Assembly: GCF_006539885.1 (NCBI RefSeq)
Contig: NZ_BJNW01000011.1
Location: forward strand, 1 to 64,000
Direction: 5' to 3'
DNA length: 64,000 nt
DNA from: Kocuria varians
GTDB lineage: Bacteria; Actinomycetota; Actinomycetes; Actinomycetales; Micrococcaceae
Shown: piece by piece, positions 1 to 11,260 of the stretch
How the letters are laid out: every line of letters starts with the position of its first letter
Position numbering within the stretch: position 1 is the first letter of the stretch
The notes under the pieces: generated by a model
Told to the model about the DNA's origin: nothing
What the model saw: only the letters and a program-made list of their open reading frames with translations
Database searches by the model: none
Position numbers and translations under genes: made by a program

Positions 1-16
1 CCTCGTGCGAACGAGG
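1..16. other. Short hairpin at window edge
   Basis: A 6-bp perfect stem (CCTCGT/ACGAGG) closes a GCGA loop, just downstream of the acpP stop on the leftward strand. It could be an intergenic element between acpP and the next fatty-acid gene, but the window is cut here and it may continue to the left. Confidence 0.3.
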
Positions 17-40
17 GACACGCCACCACGCGCCGGGGAC

Positions 41-286
41 TCAGCCCTGGGCGTTGTCGATGAAGTTGACAGCGTCCTCGACGGTCTTGAGGTTCTTGAC
101 CTCTTCGTCCGGGATGGTCACGTCGAACTTCTCCTCGGCGTTGACCACGATGGTCATCATCGAGATGGAGTCGATGTCGAGGTCCTCGGTGAAGGACTTC
201 TCGAGCTGCACGGCCTCGGTCTCGAGCCCGGTCTCCTCGTTCACGATTTCTGCCAGGCCGGCCAGGATCTCGTCTTTGCTCGCCAT
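41..286 (-). CDS. acpP: Acyl carrier protein of fatty acid synthesis
   Basis: An 81-residue acidic protein that carries growing acyl chains on a phosphopantetheine arm in the cytoplasm. The attachment motif DIDSIS places the modified serine at residue 40, and the length is normal for AcpP. The ATG start follows a strong AAAGGAA ribosome site. It is the last visible gene of a leftward fasR-fabD-fabH-acpP set; in other actinobacteria fabF follows, which here would lie beyond the left edge. A 151-bp gap separates it from fabH and contains TAGACC and a GGTCGC/GCGACC hairpin, so acpP may also have its own promoter. The family call is secure. This ACP is distinct from the aryl carrier protein at 23661-23882. 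Confidence 0.95.
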   Translation of the reverse strand: MASKDEILAGLAEIVNEETGLETEAVQLEKSFTEDLDIDSISMMTIVVNAEEKFDVTIPDEEVKNLKTVEDAVNFIDNAQG

Positions 287-437
287 ATCGGCTTCCTTTC
301 ATAGCGGTCGCGGTGCGCGACCCGTACTTGGGTGACCACGGGGCTCGGGAGAGCCGCCGTGCGGGACCCCCGATCGCTCGGGACGTCCCGTGGACAAGAG
401 GTGTGCGGTCTAACCCTACGACACGCACGGGGCGGGA

Positions 438-1505
438 TCAGGGCAGGAGCACCACTTGGGCGCCGTAGACCAGACCCGCACCGAAACCGATCTGCAGCGA
501 CGGCTTGCCGGAGAGCTCCGGGTGCTCTGCGAGCAGCCGGTGCGTGGCCAGCGGGATGGACGCGGCGGAGGTGTTGCCAGCCTCGGCGATGTCGCGCGCG
601 ACGATGACGGACTCCGGCAGCTTGAGCACCTTGGCCATCTGGTCGATGATGCGCATGTTCGCCTGGTGGGGGACGAACGCGGCGAGGTCCTCGGGCTCCA
701 GGCCGGAGGCCTCCAGGGCCTCCTTCGCCACGCGGGCACCCTCCCAGGTGGCCCAGCGGAACACCGTCTGGCCGTCCTGGCGCAGGGTGGGCCACAGGGT
801 GGCGTCCTCGGGCATCTCGCCGGTCTCCGGGTCCACGAGATCCCTGGAGAACGTGCGCTGGCCGCCGCGCTCCACGGTGCGGATGTCCGTGAGGGGGTGG
901 GTCATGCGGATCGCGTCCCACTTGGAGCCGTCCGAGCCCCACACGGAGGGGCTGATCCCGGGTACGTCCGACGGGCCGATGACGACGGCGCCGGCGCCGT
1001 CGCCGAGCAGGAAGGAGATGGAGCGCTCCGAGTTGTCGATGACGTCCGAGAGCTTCTCCGCGCCGATGACGAGCACGTACTGGGAGTCGCCCGACCGGAC
1101 CAGGGCGTCCGCCTGGGCGATGCCGTAGCAGTAGCCGGCGCACGCCGCGGAGATGTCGTACGCGGCGGCCGGGGTGGCCCCGAGTGCATCGGCGAGACGC
1201 GCGGCGAGCGAGGGCGTGAGGTACGGGAAGGAGACGCTGGAGACGATGACGGTGTCCAGCTGCTCACCGGTGATCCCGGCCGCCTCCATGGCCTCGCGGG
1301 CGGCGTGCTCGGCCATCTGCGCGACCGAGACGCCCGCCGGGGCGCGGTGGCGGGTGTGGATGCCCGTGCGCTTGACGATCCACTCGTCCGAGGACTCGAT
1401 CCACTGGCAGACGTCGTCGTTGGTGACGATCTCCGACGGGCGGTACGCGCCGATGCCCAGGATCCGGGTGTGCGCGTTGGGTGTGTTCTGTTTGATGGTC
1501 GCCAC
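438..1505 (-). CDS. fabH: Beta-ketoacyl-ACP synthase III
   Basis: Condenses acyl-CoA with malonyl-ACP to start fatty acid synthesis (FAS II). The thiolase-fold protein of 355 residues shows the active-site cysteine in SAACAGYC (residue 122), the histidine motif HQANMRI and the asparagine motif GNTSAAS, completing the Cys-His-Asn triad. The GTG start at 1505 is chosen because AAGGAG lies about ten bases upstream and the family begins near the ILGIGAYRP strand; a longer in-frame reading to 1565 adds 20 residues with no similarity to the family. It sits 63 bp after fabD and is probably cotranscribed with it. No key residue is missing. Confidence 0.94.
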   Translation of the reverse strand: MATIKQNTPNAHTRILGIGAYRPSEIVTNDDVCQWIESSDEWIVKRTGIHTRHRAPAGVSVAQMAEHAAREAMEAAGITGEQLDTVIVSSVSFPYLTPSLAARLADALGATPAAAYDISAACAGYCYGIAQADALVRSGDSQYVLVIGAEKLSDVIDNSERSISFLLGDGAGAVVIGPSDVPGISPSVWGSDGSKWDAIRMTHPLTDIRTVERGGQRTFSRDLVDPETGEMPEDATLWPTLRQDGQTVFRWATWEGARVAKEALEASGLEPEDLAAFVPHQANMRIIDQMAKVLKLPESVIVARDIAEAGNTSAASIPLATHRLLAEHPELSGKPSLQIGFGAGLVYGAQVVLLP

Positions 1506-1568
1506 GGGAGGCCGACTCCTTACCTGGTGCGGTTCCCAGCGGGTGCTGCGAACGGGTGAGCACACGTT

Positions 1569-2480
1569 TCAGTCCAGCGTACTCCGCAGACTCTCGAGGT
1601 CCTCCGGCGTGTTCACGGCCAGGGCGGGCACGCCCTTGAGACCGCGCTTGGCGAGACCCACGAGGGTTCCGGCCGGCGGCAGCTCCACGATCCGGGAGAC
1701 CTCGAGGTCCGCGAGGTTCTCCATGCAGGCGTCCCACCGCACGGGACGGCAGACCTGTTCCACGAGGGAGTCCAGGGCGGCCGCGCCGCCCGTGACGCGG
1801 GCGCCGTCGTAGTTGCTGAGCAGCGGGAAGCGCGGATCCCGCGGGCTGAGCTGCGGCGCGAGCTCGCGCAGCGGCGCGAGCGCGGGGGCCATGTGCTGGG
1901 TGTGGAAGGCCCCGGCGACCTTCAGACGCACGACCTTGGTGCGGGCGGGCGGGTTCTCGGCGAGGGCGTCGAGCTGCTCGAGCGTGCCCGCGGCCACCAC
2001 CTGGCCGCCGCCGTTGGCGTTCGCGGCGGTGACGCCCGCGGCCTCCAGGGCGGCCGCGACGTCGTCGGGCTTGCCGCCCAGCACCGCGGCCATGCCCGTG
2101 GGCGTGGCCGCGGCGGCGTGCGCCATCTCCGTGGCGCGGACGCGGACGAAGCGCATGGCCTCCGCCTCACTGAGCACCCCGGCCAGAGCGGCGGCGGTGA
2201 TCTCGCCCACGGAGTGGCCCGCGAGGACCACGTCCGTGCGGCCCTCGAGGTCCGGCGCGAGCAACCGGCCGGCCACGAGCCCGGCGGCGACGATCAGCGG
2301 CTGGGCGACCGCGGTGTCCTTGATGGTCTCCTCGTCCGCCTCGGTGCCGTAGTGCACGAGGTCGAGTCCGGCGGCCTCCGAGAGCTCGCCGAGATGCTCG
2401 GCGACTCCGGGCAGCGACAACCACGGGGTGAGGAAACCTGGCTTCTGGGACCCCTGTCCGGGGCAGAGAACTGCAATCAC
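1569..2480 (-). CDS. fabD: Malonyl-CoA:ACP transacylase
   Basis: Moves malonyl groups from CoA to AcpP, supplying extender units to FabH and FabF. The 303-residue protein begins with the family signature VLCPGQGSQ and has the nucleophile serine in GHSVGE (Ser90). The start is GTG at 2480; the ribosome site is weak (GGTGGAATG), and no better in-frame start precedes the GQGSQ motif. The 91-bp gap to fasR contains an inverted repeat (2548-2564) that is a plausible site for the upstream regulator. Order and spacing match the fasR-fabD-fabH-acpP cluster of streptomycetes. Confidence 0.94.
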   Translation of the reverse strand: MIAVLCPGQGSQKPGFLTPWLSLPGVAEHLGELSEAAGLDLVHYGTEADEETIKDTAVAQPLIVAAGLVAGRLLAPDLEGRTDVVLAGHSVGEITAAALAGVLSEAEAMRFVRVRATEMAHAAAATPTGMAAVLGGKPDDVAAALEAAGVTAANANGGGQVVAAGTLEQLDALAENPPARTKVVRLKVAGAFHTQHMAPALAPLRELAPQLSPRDPRFPLLSNYDGARVTGGAAALDSLVEQVCRPVRWDACMENLADLEVSRIVELPPAGTLVGLAKRGLKGVPALAVNTPEDLESLRSTLD

Positions 2481-2547
2481 CCGTTCATTCCACCAAGCCG
2501 GGAGCCGGATGACGGCTGTCCGGCGTCACCAATCCGGGGGACGGGAT

Positions 2548-2564
2548 TTGTGGATGTTCTACAA
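2548..2564. promoter_or_regulatory. Candidate FasR operator upstream of fabD
   Basis: An imperfect inverted repeat, TTGTGGATGTTCTACAA (7-bp arms with one mismatch, 3-bp centre), lies in the only spacer between fasR and fabD. FasR of Streptomyces is known to bind the fabD promoter. That this repeat is the site is inferred from position and symmetry only. Confidence 0.4.
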
Positions 2565-2571
2565 GTCCATG

Positions 2572-3807
2572 TCATGCGTCCGGCGTGAGGCGCCCGGCGA
2601 GGATCGCGCAGTGCAGCACGAACGCGTCCCGGGGCAGCAGGGGGTCCCACCCGGTGATGTCGCTGACGCGGCGCAATCGGTAGCGCACTGTGTTGGCGTG
2701 CACGAACAGCTCGCGCGCGGTGGCCTCCAGCGAGTGCCCCACGCTGAGGTAGGTGGACAGGGTGTCCACGAGCCCGGTGGAGGACGCCGAGAGCGGTTCC
2801 CACACGGCCTCGACCATCGAGCGCAGCGAGAGCGGGTCGCCGTTGAGCGCGCGTTCCGGCCACAGGTCCTCGGAGTGCGTGGGCCGCGGGGCCTGGGGCC
2901 AGGCCGACGCCGCCCGCAGCCCCGCCTGCGCACGGTCCGCGGACTGCTTGGCCTCGAACACGGAGCCGACGGCGGGTCCGTGGACCACGGGCCCGTCCCC
3001 GAAGACCGCGGCCAGTTTCCCGAGGGAGCGCGCCTGGTCCTTCAGACCGCCGAGCACGAGCACGAGCCGGTCTGTCTGGATGGCCACGAGGCACTCTGCG
3101 GCGTGGCGGCCGGCCGCGCGGCGGATGCGCTCCACACCGGCCGGCCCGGTGGTCGCGGGGGCACGGCCCACCATGACGACGACGTCCCCCTGGTCGGTCC
3201 ACCCCAGAGCGGAGACGCGGGATCGCATGGAGTCCGAGTGGTCCCCGCGCATGATGCCGTCCACCACGAGGGACTCCAGCCGGGCGTCCCAGGAGCCGCG
3301 GTTCTCCGCCGCCCGGGCGTAGACGTCCGCGGCGGCGAACGCGACCTCGCGCGAGAACCGCAGCACGGCCTCCCGCAGGGCGACCTCGTCGTTGTGCTGG
3401 GCGAGCTCCGGGACCTTCTCCTCGACCACGTCCACGACGATCCTCAGCACCTGCAGGGCGTTCTGCAGCGTGATGGAGCGGGTCAGGTCCGTGGGGGCCT
3501 GCCGGAAGATCTCGGTGAGCACCCACAGCGGCTCCTGGGGGTTCTCGTACCAGCGCACGAAGGAGGCGATGCCGCGCTGGGCCAGGAGACCGAGCTCGGA
3601 GCGCTCGTCCGCGCGCAGCTGCGAGAACCAGGGGAGGGAGGTGTCCAGACGCTGCACGGCCACGGTGGAGACCTGGCCCAGGTTCGCCTTGAGGTTCTCG
3701 AGCGTCCGCGGGTGGGGCGTGCCCTGCTGGCGGCTGCGCAGCGACCAGGCCCCGCGACGGCTCGGGCGAGACTTGCGGGAGGCGGAGCCGGCGGCGTCGG
3801 TGGGCAT
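2572..3807 (-). CDS. fasR: FasR-like PucR/CdaR-family regulator of fatty acid synthesis
   Basis: A 411-residue transcription factor, probably an activator of the adjacent fabD-fabH-acpP genes as FasR is in Streptomyces coelicolor. The C-terminal 60 residues hold the PucR-type helix-turn-helix (LEATARELFVHANTVRYRL, then RRVSDITGWDP). The central region has the GGDEF-like fold expected in CdaR/PucR proteins, and the basic N-terminus is a low-complexity extension. The start at 3807 is ATG. The 141-bp gap to aceE holds the aceE terminator. The family is clear from the HTH; the symbol rests on the conserved position next to fabD. Confidence 0.8.
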   Translation of the reverse strand: MPTDAAGSASRKSRPSRRGAWSLRSRQQGTPHPRTLENLKANLGQVSTVAVQRLDTSLPWFSQLRADERSELGLLAQRGIASFVRWYENPQEPLWVLTEIFRQAPTDLTRSITLQNALQVLRIVVDVVEEKVPELAQHNDEVALREAVLRFSREVAFAAADVYARAAENRGSWDARLESLVVDGIMRGDHSDSMRSRVSALGWTDQGDVVVMVGRAPATTGPAGVERIRRAAGRHAAECLVAIQTDRLVLVLGGLKDQARSLGKLAAVFGDGPVVHGPAVGSVFEAKQSADRAQAGLRAASAWPQAPRPTHSEDLWPERALNGDPLSLRSMVEAVWEPLSASSTGLVDTLSTYLSVGHSLEATARELFVHANTVRYRLRRVSDITGWDPLLPRDAFVLHCAILAGRLTPDA

Positions 3808-3889
3808 GCATCGAGGGTAGTCGATGCCCCCTCACCCGTCCGAGCGCGTCGCCCGCGGGAAGGCGGCCGACGAATCCCGCCACACGGGC

Positions 3890-3924
3890 GACGCCCCCTC
3901 CGCCGCGAGGGCGAAGGGGGCGTC
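3890..3924 (-). terminator. Terminator hairpin after aceE
   Basis: A 10-bp perfect GC-rich stem (GACGCCCCCT/AGGGGGCGTC) with a 15-base loop starts 25 bp past the aceE stop. There is no T-tract, which is common for high-GC actinobacterial terminators. Confidence 0.6.
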
Positions 3925-3948
3925 GTCGTACCGGTAACTAGCGGCGGA

Positions 3949-6687
<2,739 letters not shown>

Positions 6688-7036
6688 GTGAACCTCTCTG
6701 TCGTCAGCTCCGCGCTGCGGGATCCCCGGTGTCGGAGCGGTGTGTCAGTCGACGGGGGTCCCTAGAGAGGACCACTCCGTCATCCCTCCATCGTGTCACA
6801 AGGGGCGAGCCGACGTGCCGGGACAACACGGTTTTCCGCGTCACATCACGGGTGTGTCGCGCCGTCACACGGGCGGCGTTTGCCCCGGGCGAGCGTGCCG
6901 TGGCTTGAACGTGGGAGCGATCCGGTGTTGTCTTTATTACGCACCGCTGGCACCCCCGTCACGGTGAGAACGGTTCCGGTCCGCCGCCACGCGGTGCCAC
7001 GGGACCCGGGCACGACAGCGCAGAAGGAGAGACACG
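6688..7036. other. Divergent promoter region between aceE and DUF3052 gene
   Basis: This 349-bp spacer must carry both divergent promoters. Visible elements are a GGTCC-N7-GGACC repeat near 6756-6774, GTGTG/CACAC arms around 6850-6870, and TTGAAC at 6905 followed 17 bp later by TTGTCT, a weak rightward promoter. AGAAGGAGAG just before 7037 is the ribosome site of the next gene. No open reading frame here looks real. Confidence 0.4.
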
Positions 7037-7453
7037 GTGAGCGAGGCGAAAGCCCCCGAGGACAGCATTGCGGAGCAACTGGACCTCAAGGACGGCGACT
7101 ACGTCCAGGAGTTCGGCTACGACGAGGACGTCGATGCGCAGCTGCGGGAGCAGATCGAGGAAGCCATCGGCTCTGAGCTGTTCGACGAGGACGCGCAGGA
7201 GGTCGTGGATGCCGTCGTGCTGTGGTGGCGTGACGGCGACGGCGATCTCGTGGACGAGCTCGTGGACGTCCAGACGACCCTCGACGACGGCGGTGTGGTC
7301 TGGCTCCTGACGCCCAAGGCCGGCCGTGAGGACCACGTTTCTCCGGCGGACGTCCAGGAGGCCGCGTCGACCGCGGGCCTGCACGTCACGAGCGCCGCGC
7401 GTGTCTCGTCCGACTGGTCGGTGTCCCGTCTGAGCCCCAAACGCAACTTCTGA
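7037..7453 (+). CDS. DUF3052 family protein
   Basis: A 138-residue acidic protein of a family conserved in actinobacteria and usually found between aceE and ahpE, as here. No function is established to my knowledge. The N-terminal half is rich in Asp and Glu; a conserved-looking core contains VVLWWRDGDGDL and WLLTPKAGREDHVSPADV. There is no signal peptide or membrane segment. The GTG start follows AGAAGGAGAG with good spacing. It lies 44 bp before ahpE on the same strand, so the two are probably cotranscribed. Assignment to the family is good; role unknown. Confidence 0.85.
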   Translation: MSEAKAPEDSIAEQLDLKDGDYVQEFGYDEDVDAQLREQIEEAIGSELFDEDAQEVVDAVVLWWRDGDGDLVDELVDVQTTLDDGGVVWLLTPKAGREDHVSPADVQEAASTAGLHVTSAARVSSDWSVSRLSPKRNF

Positions 7454-7497
7454 TCCGAGCGCCGCAGCCTCGTCATCCCGCGGCAGGAAAGGCTCCC

Positions 7498-7959
7498 ATG
7501 AGCGTCATCGGTTCCACTGCGCCCGACTTCACCCTGCCCAATCGTCACGGCGAGAGCAGGAGCCTCTCGGAGTTCCGGGGGCGTCCGGTCGTGCTGGTCT
7601 TCTTCCCGTTCGCGTTCTCGCCGGTGTGCACGGAGGAGCTGTGCCACCTGCAGGACCACGCGGACATGTTCGAGGACCTGGGCGTGAGCCTGCTGTGCCT
7701 GTCCACGGACAGCCACTACGCGCTGGACGCGTTCGCCCGGCAGGAGTCCTACGAGTTCGAGCTGCTCTCCGACTACTGGCCCCACGGTGAGGTTGCCACG
7801 GCCTACGGCGTGCTGGACCCGCAGGAGGGCTGCGCCCGCCGGCACACCGTGGTGATCGACGCCGAGGGTGTCGTCCGGGAGGTCAGCGCCGCGGACGTCA
7901 CGGGTCCCCGGGCGTGGGAGCAGCTGCGCAGCAGCCTCGAGTCGCTTCCCCGGTCCTGA
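7498..7959 (+). CDS. ahpE: AhpE-type peroxiredoxin
   Basis: Reduces hydrogen peroxide, peroxynitrite or organic peroxides through a peroxidatic cysteine; in actinobacteria the likely reductants are mycothiol/mycoredoxin or thioredoxin. The 153-residue thioredoxin fold has the motif PFAFSPVCTEEL, giving Cys44 as the peroxidatic residue with the upstream Pro/Thr-type pocket. A second cysteine (Cys49) lies five residues on, and another follows in the C-terminal half (GCARRH). Length and motif match AhpE rather than BCP or Tpx. The ATG follows GGCAGGAAAGG. Its stop shares one base with the start of the sirtuin gene (TGATG), implying translational coupling. Confidence 0.9.
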   Translation: MSVIGSTAPDFTLPNRHGESRSLSEFRGRPVVLVFFPFAFSPVCTEELCHLQDHADMFEDLGVSLLCLSTDSHYALDAFARQESYEFELLSDYWPHGEVATAYGVLDPQEGCARRHTVVIDAEGVVREVSAADVTGPRAWEQLRSSLESLPRS

Positions 7960-8864
7960 TGCCGCTGCGGGTGATTCGCGCCGGGTACGGGTCCCCCGAG
8001 CGCCCGGACGCGTTCCCCGACCCCGACGCGCTGGACGCGCGCGCCGGGCTGCCCGCCGCCGTGGAGCTGCTCGAGGGGAGACGGGTCGCCGTGCTCACCG
8101 GAGCCGGCATGAGCACGCGCTCGGGCATCCCCGACTACCGCGGCCCGGACGCCAGGCCCCGCAACCCCATGACCTACCAGGAGTTCATGGGCAGCGTGGG
8201 CAACCGCCGCCACTACTGGGCGCGGAACCAGTACGGCTGGCGCTTCGTGGACGCCGCCGAGCCGAACGCCGCCCACACCGCGATCGCGCGCATGGAGTCT
8301 GCGGGAGTCGTGCAGGGCGTGATCACCCAGAACATCGACCGGCTGCACGAGAAAGCGGGCACCGTGGAGGTCGTGGACCTGCACGGCACCTACGCGTGGG
8401 TGCTGTGCACCGCGTGCGGCTCACGGTTCCCCCGGGAGCAGGTCTCCCGCTACCTGGACGAGTTGAACCCGGGCTCCTACGACGGCATGGCCGCCGGCAC
8501 CGACATCGAGTACGCCCCGGACGCGGACGCCACCGTGGAGGAGACCGAGGGGTTCCGCGTGTGGGACTGCCCGGTCTGCCAGGGCGTGCTCAAGCCGGAC
8601 GTCGTGTTCTTCGGGGAGAACGCCCCGGCGGAGAAGGTTGCGCTGTCCCGCAGGATCGTGGAGCGCGCGGACGTGCTGCTCGTGGCCGGGTCCTCGCTCA
8701 CGGTCAACTCCGGCCGCCGCTTCGTGCGCCAGGCCGCGCGGGTGGGCAAGCCCGTGGTGATCGTGAACCACGGGACCACCGGGGCGGACGCCCTGGCCAC
8801 CGTGAAGGTCGACGCGCCGGTGGACGAATTCCTCACCGATCTGGGGCTGCTGCTTGGCGCTTGA
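7959..8864 (+). CDS. Sir2-family NAD-dependent protein deacylase
   Basis: A 301-residue sirtuin that removes acyl groups from lysines using NAD. Visible motifs are the Rossmann NAD loop GAGMSTRSGIPDYRG, the TQNIDRLH motif, the catalytic histidine in DLHG, two zinc pairs (CTAC and CPVC) and the late SSLTVNSG motif. The ATG at 7959 overlaps the ahpE stop, so I prefer it to a longer in-frame reading from 7914. Coupling to a peroxiredoxin suggests a stress-linked role, which is inference. Residues typical of desuccinylases (AXXR/RXXY) are not clear, so acyl preference cannot be called. Confidence 0.92.
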   Translation: MPLRVIRAGYGSPERPDAFPDPDALDARAGLPAAVELLEGRRVAVLTGAGMSTRSGIPDYRGPDARPRNPMTYQEFMGSVGNRRHYWARNQYGWRFVDAAEPNAAHTAIARMESAGVVQGVITQNIDRLHEKAGTVEVVDLHGTYAWVLCTACGSRFPREQVSRYLDELNPGSYDGMAAGTDIEYAPDADATVEETEGFRVWDCPVCQGVLKPDVVFFGENAPAEKVALSRRIVERADVLLVAGSSLTVNSGRRFVRQAARVGKPVVIVNHGTTGADALATVKVDAPVDEFLTDLGLLLGA

Positions 8865-8889
8865 TCCCGGCGGCCTCCGCGCATAGACT
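8861..8889 (+). promoter_or_regulatory. Sigma-70-like promoter overlapping the sirtuin stop
   Basis: TTGATC (8861-8866) and TAGACT (8884-8889) are separated by exactly 17 bp. The -35 element contains the sirtuin stop codon. Predicted initiation is near 8896, at the base of the hairpin at 8893-8960, and no protein gene follows on this strand. Confidence 0.55.
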
Positions 8890-8892
8890 GCA

Positions 8893-8960
8893 CGAGCGAG
8901 ACCCCGAGGGTCTGCGGAGGGGAAGCCGCGGACACCATCGGGGTCTCGTTCATTGTGCGG
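8893..8960 (+). ncRNA. Candidate small hairpin RNA
   Basis: A 14-bp stem with one G-U pair (8894-8907 with 8938-8951) encloses a second 8-bp stem (GTCTGCGG/CCGCGGAC) with an AGGGGAAG loop. GCAC and GTGC extend the base after a short bulge. It begins where the promoter at 8861-8889 should initiate, and a strong terminator lies at 9025-9056. It does not carry the conserved SRP RNA loop or a tRNA shape. It could instead be part of the sirtuin 3' region. Strand and RNA nature are inferred. Confidence 0.45.
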
Positions 8961-9024
8961 GCACCGAAGAACTGTGCTGGAACCGGAAAGTCCCCGGGCG
9001 CGGGAGTTGTCCCATGAAACCGAG

Positions 9025-9056
9025 GAGCGGGGCGCTCCCGGAGGAGCGCCCCGCTC
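9025..9056. terminator. Bidirectional terminator between sirtuin/sRNA and ppgK
   Basis: A 14-bp perfect stem with a CGGA tetraloop sits between convergent units, 40 bp before the ppgK stop. It can serve both strands. Confidence 0.75.
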
Positions 9057-9095
9057 GTGGGACCGTGTCAGGCCGGGCCAGTCAGGGCCGGGGGA

Positions 9096-9929
9096 CTACG
9101 TGACCGGGTCGATGACCGGCTTCGCGGCCTGCGCGTCCCGGCACTGCTGCGCCCACAGGGCCGCACCCACGATGCCGGCGTTGTTGCGCAGGGCCGCGAT
9201 CTCCACGGGCGTACGCAGCTCCAGGTGGGGGAGGAAACGCTCGGAGTTCTTGGACACGCCGCCGCCGATCACGAACAGGTCGGGCGTGAAGAGGAACTCC
9301 ACGTGCTCGAAGTAGCGCTGCAGCCGCTTCTTGGCCCACTTCTTCCACGGCAGCTGCTCGCGCTCCCGGGCCGCGGCGGACGCGCGGGTCTCGGCGTCGT
9401 AGCCGTCGATCTCGAGGTGGCCGAGCTCGGCGTTGGGCACCAGCTGGCCGTTGAGGATCATGGCGGAGCCGATCCCGGTGCCCAGCGTGATGACCATGAC
9501 CAGGCCTTCCTTGCCCCTGCCGGCGCCGTAGTGCGCCTCGGCCAGCCCGGCGCCGTCGGCGTCGTTGAGGGCCTCGACCTCGCGCCCGAGCGTCCTGGTC
9601 ATCAGGGCGTCCACGTCCGTGTTGATCCACGACTTGTCCACGTTCGCCGCGGACAGCGCCACACCGTTCTTGATGATGGCCGGGAACACGATGCCCACGT
9701 GGCTGTCGGGCTCCGGGGCCTCCGGGCGGGACTGCAGCTCGTCCACGATCTGCCGCACCACGTCCGCCACGGCCTCGGGGGTCGCGGGCTGCGGCGTGGG
9801 GATCCTAAAGCGCTCGCCCACGAGCTGGCCCGTGGTGAGATCCACGATCCCGCCCTTGGTTCCGGTGCCACCAATGTCGATGCCGATGCCGTACTGCGAA
9901 ACGACACCCTGCGGAGTACCTGAGCTCAT
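9096..9929 (-). CDS. ppgK: Polyphosphate glucokinase (ROK family)
   Basis: Phosphorylates glucose to glucose-6-phosphate with polyphosphate (and usually ATP) as donor. The 277-residue protein has the phosphate motif [13 protein letters not shown] near the N-terminus, the catalytic aspartate in NDADGAG, the glycine-rich [10 protein letters not shown] and the late [11 protein letters not shown]. The actinobacterial PPGK length and the TGTKGG form favour PPGK over plain ROK glucokinases. The ATG at 9929 follows GAAGGGA; a longer reading into the map end has no similarity. It follows map on the leftward strand after 74 bp. Confidence 0.9.
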   Translation of the reverse strand: MSSGTPQGVVSQYGIGIDIGGTGTKGGIVDLTTGQLVGERFRIPTPQPATPEAVADVVRQIVDELQSRPEAPEPDSHVGIVFPAIIKNGVALSAANVDKSWINTDVDALMTRTLGREVEALNDADGAGLAEAHYGAGRGKEGLVMVITLGTGIGSAMILNGQLVPNAELGHLEIDGYDAETRASAAAREREQLPWKKWAKKRLQRYFEHVEFLFTPDLFVIGGGVSKNSERFLPHLELRTPVEIAALRNNAGIVGAALWAQQCRDAQAAKPVIDPVT

Positions 9930-10003
9930 GGACGGTCCCTTCGGTTCACTGCTGAGAGCTTGTTCGGGGCCGAGCGGAACGCCGTCGTCCCCCTGCGTCC
10001 AGT

Positions 10004-10900
10004 TTACGGGAGGGTGAGGATCTCGACACCGTCTTCCGTGACGACCATGGTGTGTTCGTACTGTGCTGTTCGCAACTTGTCGTGGGTCGTGATGGTCCAG
10101 TCGTCCTCCCACTGGTCCCACGCGATCGTGCCGAGGGTCAGCATGGGCTCGATCGTGAAGATCATGCCCGGGACCATCTCGGTGGCGTAGGAGGGCGCGG
10201 CGTCGTAGTGCGGCACGATCAGGCCGGTGTGGAACTCGCGGCCCACGCCGTGACCCGTGAAGTCCCGCACCACCCCGTAGCCGAAGCGCTTGGCGTACTT
10301 CTCGATCACGCGGCCGATCACGTTGATCTCACGCCCCGGGCGGACCGCCTTGATGGCGCGGTTGGTGGCCTCGAGGGTGCGCTCGACGAGCAGCCGGGAG
10401 TCCTCGTCCACGTCTCCCACGAGGAACATGGCGTTGGTGTCCCCGTGCATGCCGTTCTTGTAGGCGGTGACGTCCAGGTTGATGATGTCGCCGTCCTCGA
10501 GGACCGTGGAGTCCGGGATGCCGTGGCAGATGACCTCGTTGAGGGACGTGCAGATGGACTTGGGGAACCCCCGGTACTCCAGGCACGAGGGGTAGGCGCC
10601 GTGGTCGCACATGTACTCGTGCGCGATCCGGTCCAGCTCGTCCGTGGTGGTGCCGGGCACCGCCGCGGCCCCCGCCTCCTGCAGGGCGCGCGCCGCGATC
10701 TGCCCGGCCTCGCGCACCCGCTCGATCTCCTCGGGCGTGTAGACGTTGGAGGCGTTGCCCTCGTCCGCGTCCAGGCGGCCCACGTACTCGGGACGCTCGA
10801 TGCTCCGCGGCACGGGGCGCAGCGGGGTGAGCTTCCCGGGGCGCAGCGCTCCCACGGGCGCGGTGGATCCGGGTGCGGGTGCGAGATTGTGGCTGGTCAC
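10004..10900 (-). CDS. map: Type I methionine aminopeptidase
   Basis: Removes the initiator methionine from nascent proteins, using a dinuclear metal centre. The ligands can be read in order: Asp in NLDVT, Asp in HGDTNAMF, His in GHGVG, Glu in FTIEPM and Glu in QYEHTM. At 298 residues it carries about a 40-residue Pro-rich N-terminal extension, as in actinobacterial MapB, that may dock on the ribosome. The GTG start at 10900 follows AGGAGG at 12 bases. It is divergent from the small SPOR-like gene and upstream of ppgK. Confidence 0.94.
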   Translation of the reverse strand: MTSHNLAPAPGSTAPVGALRPGKLTPLRPVPRSIERPEYVGRLDADEGNASNVYTPEEIERVREAGQIAARALQEAGAAAVPGTTTDELDRIAHEYMCDHGAYPSCLEYRGFPKSICTSLNEVICHGIPDSTVLEDGDIINLDVTAYKNGMHGDTNAMFLVGDVDEDSRLLVERTLEATNRAIKAVRPGREINVIGRVIEKYAKRFGYGVVRDFTGHGVGREFHTGLIVPHYDAAPSYATEMVPGMIFTIEPMLTLGTIAWDQWEDDWTITTHDKLRTAQYEHTMVVTEDGVEILTLP

Positions 10901-11083
10901 GATGGGTCACTGCCTCCTGGGGCGATCACTCGGTGGTGTGCCTCGACAGCGTGGTGGCGCCGCGGGCACGGGCTTCACCAACTAGCCTAAGCCTTGGGTC
11001 CCGGGCTCGTTCCGCCCGGGACGTTCGCAACCCGCCCCCGCGGGCGGACAGGCGGCGCGCAGCGCCGGAGAGTGAGGAATCGC

Positions 11084-11260
11084 ATGGCCGAGTACTGGTA
11101 CAACCTCTACACCAAGCAGGTCGAGGAGGGCGCCAAGGACGACTACCGCCAGCTCATGGGCCCGTACGCCACGCGCGAGGAGGCGGCACACGCCCTCGAG
11201 CACGCCGCCGAGAACACGAAGCGCTGGGACGACGAGGACGCCGCCTTCAAGGGCGACTGA
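11084..11260 (+). CDS. Small SPOR-like domain protein
   Basis: A 58-residue soluble protein starting MAEYWYNLYTKQVEEG. The WYNLYTKQVEEG and GPYATREEAAHAL elements resemble the SPOR-like small proteins common in Micrococcaceae genomes, where the aromatic start and the GPY...T..EA pattern recur. No function is known. The ATG is preceded by TGAGGA; longer upstream readings are basic low-complexity. No signal peptide or membrane segment is present. It is divergent from map. Confidence 0.75.
   Translation: MAEYWYNLYTKQVEEGAKDDYRQLMGPYATREEAAHALEHAAENTKRWDDEDAAFKGD

Noticed and set aside
8893-8960. Hairpin considered as SRP RNA, 6S RNA or selenocysteine tRNA
   Set aside because: The conserved SRP loop is absent, the length is far below 6S RNA, and no tRNA-like arms can be drawn.
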